Origin: Burhinus oedicnemus
Lineage: Eukaryota > Chordata > Aves > Charadriiformes > Burhinidae
Assembly: GCA_008921705.1 (NCBI GenBank)
Contig: VFFE01009081.1
Location: 220,566-284,565, forward strand
Length of the DNA stretch: 64,000 bases
Reading direction: 5' to 3'
This document shows, one piece after another, positions 63,201-64,000 of this stretch. The notes beneath the pieces were generated by a model. That model ran no database searches and was not told the DNA's origin. It saw only the letters and a list, made by a program, of their open reading frames with translations. A program made the position numbers and the translations under genes. Numbering within the stretch: the stretch's first letter is position 1; every line of letters begins with the position of its first letter.

Positions 63201-64000
63201 TAGCTTGAAACACAAGATCACACTCTGGAAAAATGAAAAATCTTGTTTTCCTCTTACCTCCAAGTCTTCAGATAATTTAAGAACTAACAAAATTGCTGGG
63301 TTTACCTACCTTTATGTCCCAACATCACAGCAAGATGTAAAGGAGTGTTTCCTAAAATAAATAATAGAAATAAAAAGATATTAGATTCAAGGTAACAGAA
63401 TCCATTGCAATTCCTTCAGGCGTTCGCATGTACAACTCAAACGTTACGTGTTAAGGGATTTCAGCTACATGACCTAACAAAGGAACACACTAAAACACAC
63501 CAGAGCAGTTATATTTTTCTAAGCAAGCATTTGGATTATAACTGTTAAAATAATTATACCTGAAACACATTTCATGGGCCAAGAAGGCTTTTTTTAATGA
63601 CATTATGAAACTTACTCCAGCCAAAGAGGTCCAATTGTATCTTCAAGAAAGAGATAACCCAAACCTCTATGCTTATCATGGTCTGAAAAGTCTGATATTT
63701 TACAAAGAATGACATATCTAGGTTAAAAGCTACTCAAAGATATGATACTGATTAAAATTTTAAGAGCCCATTTTATTAATTTTTCAAAGATTTAGTACAA
63801 AATTTTTACTAATACTGTATTGGACAGATTGCAAAGTGACAGTAACTTCACCACAAAAAAGGCTTTTGGTTATTTTAATGCCTTCTTTCCAAAGAAAGCT
63901 TCTGAGATTATTAGCAGATATTACAAACATGACTATTTTCCTGGCTATGCATATGACACATTCTGTACTTCTGTTCTTAAATATGCACCGTACAGAGAGT
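45092..64000 (-). CDS. ANKRD13C: ANKRD13C, ankyrin repeat domain 13C (C-terminal 398 residues; first exon or exons off the right edge)
   Basis: Twelve coding exons join in phase: 63351-63310, 58611-58507, 57540-57455, 55953-55908, 53256-53190, 51723-51579, 50854-50723, 49791-49630, 48868-48789, 47221-47123, 46480-46380 and 45222-45092. They end [13 protein letters not shown] and stop. Human is about 541 residues, so roughly 143 N-terminal residues lie beyond 64,000. The N-terminal part here carries ankyrin repeats ([20 protein letters not shown] and [16 protein letters not shown]). The rest is the GPCR-chaperone domain of the ANKRD13 family. ANKRD13C is an ER-associated protein reported to regulate biogenesis and exit of receptors such as the prostaglandin DP receptor. 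Unlike ANKRD13A, B and D, it is not expected to carry ubiquitin-interacting motifs, and none is seen at its C-terminus. All introns are GT-AG. Confidence 0.96.
46380..46480 (-). CDS. ANKRD13C: ANKRD13C 101-nt exon
   Basis: Encodes [20 protein letters not shown] and [13 protein letters not shown], the PPGFPVKL hallmark of the ANKRD13 family. The acceptor is TCCTTTTCAG and the donor TTAG|GTGAGG. Phase is 2 in, 1 out. Confidence 0.96.
47123..47221 (-). CDS. ANKRD13C: ANKRD13C 99-nt exon
   Basis: A phase 2-2 exon encoding [20 protein letters not shown] and [12 protein letters not shown]. The acceptor is CCCTTGCAG. The donor ATC|GTAAGT is preceded by an unusual C. Confidence 0.95.
47222..48788 (-). 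other. ANKRD13C: ANKRD13C 1.57 kb intron
   Basis: AT-rich intron with a short (TA)n(CA)n microsatellite near 47845-47861 and an A10 run near 47960. No exon was seen. Confidence 0.7.
48789..48868 (-). CDS. ANKRD13C: ANKRD13C 80-nt exon
   Basis: Encodes [20 protein letters not shown] and ISAENG plus two bases. The RRQSLTPP segment is a likely phosphorylated linker. The acceptor is TCTGAACAG and the donor AAA|GTGAGT. Confidence 0.95.
49630..49791 (-). CDS. ANKRD13C: ANKRD13C 162-nt exon
   Basis: A symmetrical phase 0 exon encoding [40 protein letters not shown] and [14 protein letters not shown]. The acceptor is CGTGCAG and the donor GAG|GTATAC. Confidence 0.96.
50723..50854 (-). CDS. ANKRD13C: ANKRD13C 132-nt exon
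   Basis: A symmetrical phase 0 exon encoding [40 protein letters not shown] and EDKT. It begins with an acidic stretch. The acceptor is TTCTTCTAG and the donor ACA|GTAAGC. Confidence 0.96.
51579..51723 (-). CDS. ANKRD13C: ANKRD13C 145-nt exon
   Basis: Encodes [40 protein letters not shown] and VYQRIHHE, within the chaperone domain. Phase is 2 in, 0 out. The donor is GAG|GTAAAG. Confidence 0.96.
51724..53189 (-). other. ANKRD13C: ANKRD13C 1.5 kb intron
   Basis: AT-rich intron with a poly(T)17 run on the plus strand at 51806-51822. Nothing else was recognised. Confidence 0.7.
53190..53256 (-). CDS. ANKRD13C: ANKRD13C 67-nt exon
   Basis: Encodes [20 protein letters not shown] plus I and two bases. 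The acceptor is TACCTTTAG and the donor CAG|GTAAGT. The small size and lack of a long open frame make it easy to miss. Confidence 0.94.
53257..55907 (-). other. ANKRD13C: ANKRD13C 2.65 kb intron
   Basis: Nearly half of this intron is the 1.2 kb CR1 fragment in the same orientation as the gene. The remainder is AT-rich with no recognised feature. Confidence 0.75.
53725..54905 (-). mobile_element. CR1 LINE fragment with damaged reverse transcriptase, in an ANKRD13C intron
   Basis: It starts aatcacagaatccctggggt and runs to about 54905 in minus orientation, about 1.2 kb. The minus-strand frame contains RT fingers/palm sequence ([10 protein letters not shown]), [20 protein letters not shown] and a C-terminal block ending [10 protein letters not shown]. 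At the catalytic position it reads [10 protein letters not shown] where CR1 normally has FADDTKL, so one residue and one of the two Asp are lost. The element is 5'-truncated and cannot code for an active RT. Its 3' UTR (ggttggcagggacctctgga) differs from copies A and B, so it belongs to another subfamily. Confidence 0.93.
55908..55953 (-). CDS. ANKRD13C: ANKRD13C 46-nt exon
   Basis: Encodes [15 protein letters not shown] plus one base, the start of the GPCR-chaperone domain. The acceptor is TCATCTCAG and the donor GGG|GTAAGC. Phase is 0 in, 1 out. Confidence 0.94.
55954..57454 (-). other. ANKRD13C: ANKRD13C 1.5 kb intron
   Basis: AT-rich, with no exon, transposable element or RNA gene recognised. 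Confidence 0.7.
57455..57540 (-). CDS. ANKRD13C: ANKRD13C exon: basic helix
   Basis: 86 nt encoding [20 protein letters not shown] and RLLKALKE. The acceptor is GTTTAG and the donor GAG|GTAAGT. Phase is 1 in, 0 out. Confidence 0.95.
58507..58611 (-). CDS. ANKRD13C: ANKRD13C exon: second ankyrin repeat
   Basis: 105 nt encoding [20 protein letters not shown] and [14 protein letters not shown]. It is phase 1 on both sides. The acceptor is TTTGTTACAG and the donor ATGA|GTAAGA. Confidence 0.95.
58612..63309 (-). other. ANKRD13C: ANKRD13C 4.7 kb intron
   Basis: The largest intron seen in this gene. It contains the internally deleted CR1 at 60330-61139. The rest is AT-rich apart from a slightly GC-richer patch at 59220-59460. 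No exon was found. Confidence 0.75.
60330..61139 (+). mobile_element. Internally deleted CR1 LINE in an ANKRD13C intron
   Basis: A plus-strand CR1 fragment. It opens within RT ([20 protein letters not shown]), passes [20 protein letters not shown] and [20 protein letters not shown], and retains the catalytic motif in [14 protein letters not shown]. After [10 protein letters not shown] near 60926 it jumps directly into 3' UTR-type sequence (gggaagaaattgttgactgt) like that of copies A and B. It ends in degenerate ATTCTATG repeats at 61139. The missing part is the RT C-terminal coding region seen in the 53.7 kb copy. The 720-nt open frame is therefore a chimera of RT and UTR sequence. Confidence 0.93.
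63310..63351 (-). CDS. ANKRD13C: ANKRD13C exon: ankyrin repeat segment
   Basis: A 42-nt exon encoding [14 protein letters not shown], the TPLH core of an ankyrin repeat. It is phase 1 on both sides, with acceptor ATTTTAG and donor AAAG|GTAGGT. It is the most 5' exon found in the window. Confidence 0.92.
63352..64000 (-). other. ANKRD13C: Partial ANKRD13C intron at the right edge
   Basis: AT-rich sequence upstream of the first visible ANKRD13C exon. The expected preceding exon (ankyrin/HECVFKGD-type segment) was not found, so it lies outside the window. Confidence 0.65.

Noticed and set aside
63590..63690. Possible extra ANKRD13C exon (minus strand, after TTTTCAG at about 63682, reading [15 protein letters not shown])
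   Set aside because: The peptide does not match the expected ANKRD13C segment and runs into TAA near 63615 with no supported donor. Probably chance.

Overview
This is a 64 kb piece of a vertebrate nuclear genome, almost certainly from a bird. Three conserved, intron-rich genes occur in the order LRRC40 (minus), SRSF11 (plus), ANKRD13C (minus), the order I recall from human 1p31 and its avian counterpart. The interspersed repeats I can recognise are CR1 (chicken repeat 1) LINEs ending in the ATTCTATG-type repeat, the dominant avian retroposon. I identified the genes by translating exons and joining them at GT/AG sites with consistent reading phase, compared with family proteins recalled from memory; no database was searched.

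Layout. Positions 1-13,429 hold LRRC40 on the minus strand: 11 coding exons (about 438 codons), with the remaining C-terminal exons off the left edge. A CpG island lies over its exon 1, and a 61-bp minisatellite sits just inside intron 1. Positions 13,430-17,100 are the head-to-head spacer between LRRC40 and SRSF11. It contains two very similar minus-strand CR1 copies and a second CpG island with a cluster of NRF1-like palindromes. Positions 17,104-36,403 are the complete SRSF11 coding region (12 coding exons, 459 residues), followed by a 3' UTR with several AATAAA signals between 37.3 and 38.4 kb. Positions 38.4-40.6 kb are a tail-to-tail spacer. From about 40.6 kb to the right edge lies ANKRD13C on the minus strand: a long inferred 3' UTR with an orphan CpG-island-like block, then 12 coding exons giving the C-terminal 398 residues. 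The first coding exon or exons lie beyond position 64,000. Two more large CR1 fragments sit in ANKRD13C introns.

The genes do not form a pathway. LRRC40 is a little-studied leucine-rich-repeat protein, SRSF11 (p54) is an SR-related splicing factor, and ANKRD13C is an ER-associated ankyrin protein that acts as a GPCR chaperone. They are shared neighbours. No bacterial-type operon, CRISPR array, phage or retroviral provirus was seen, and I did not find an obviously new biological system. The observations most worth checking concern regulation and structure: a CpG-retaining block in SRSF11 intron 7 beside a possible 19-nt microexon, a NAGNAG acceptor at the last SRSF11 exon, the minisatellite touching the LRRC40 exon 1 donor, the orphan CpG island in the ANKRD13C 3' region, and the lesions in the CR1 copies.
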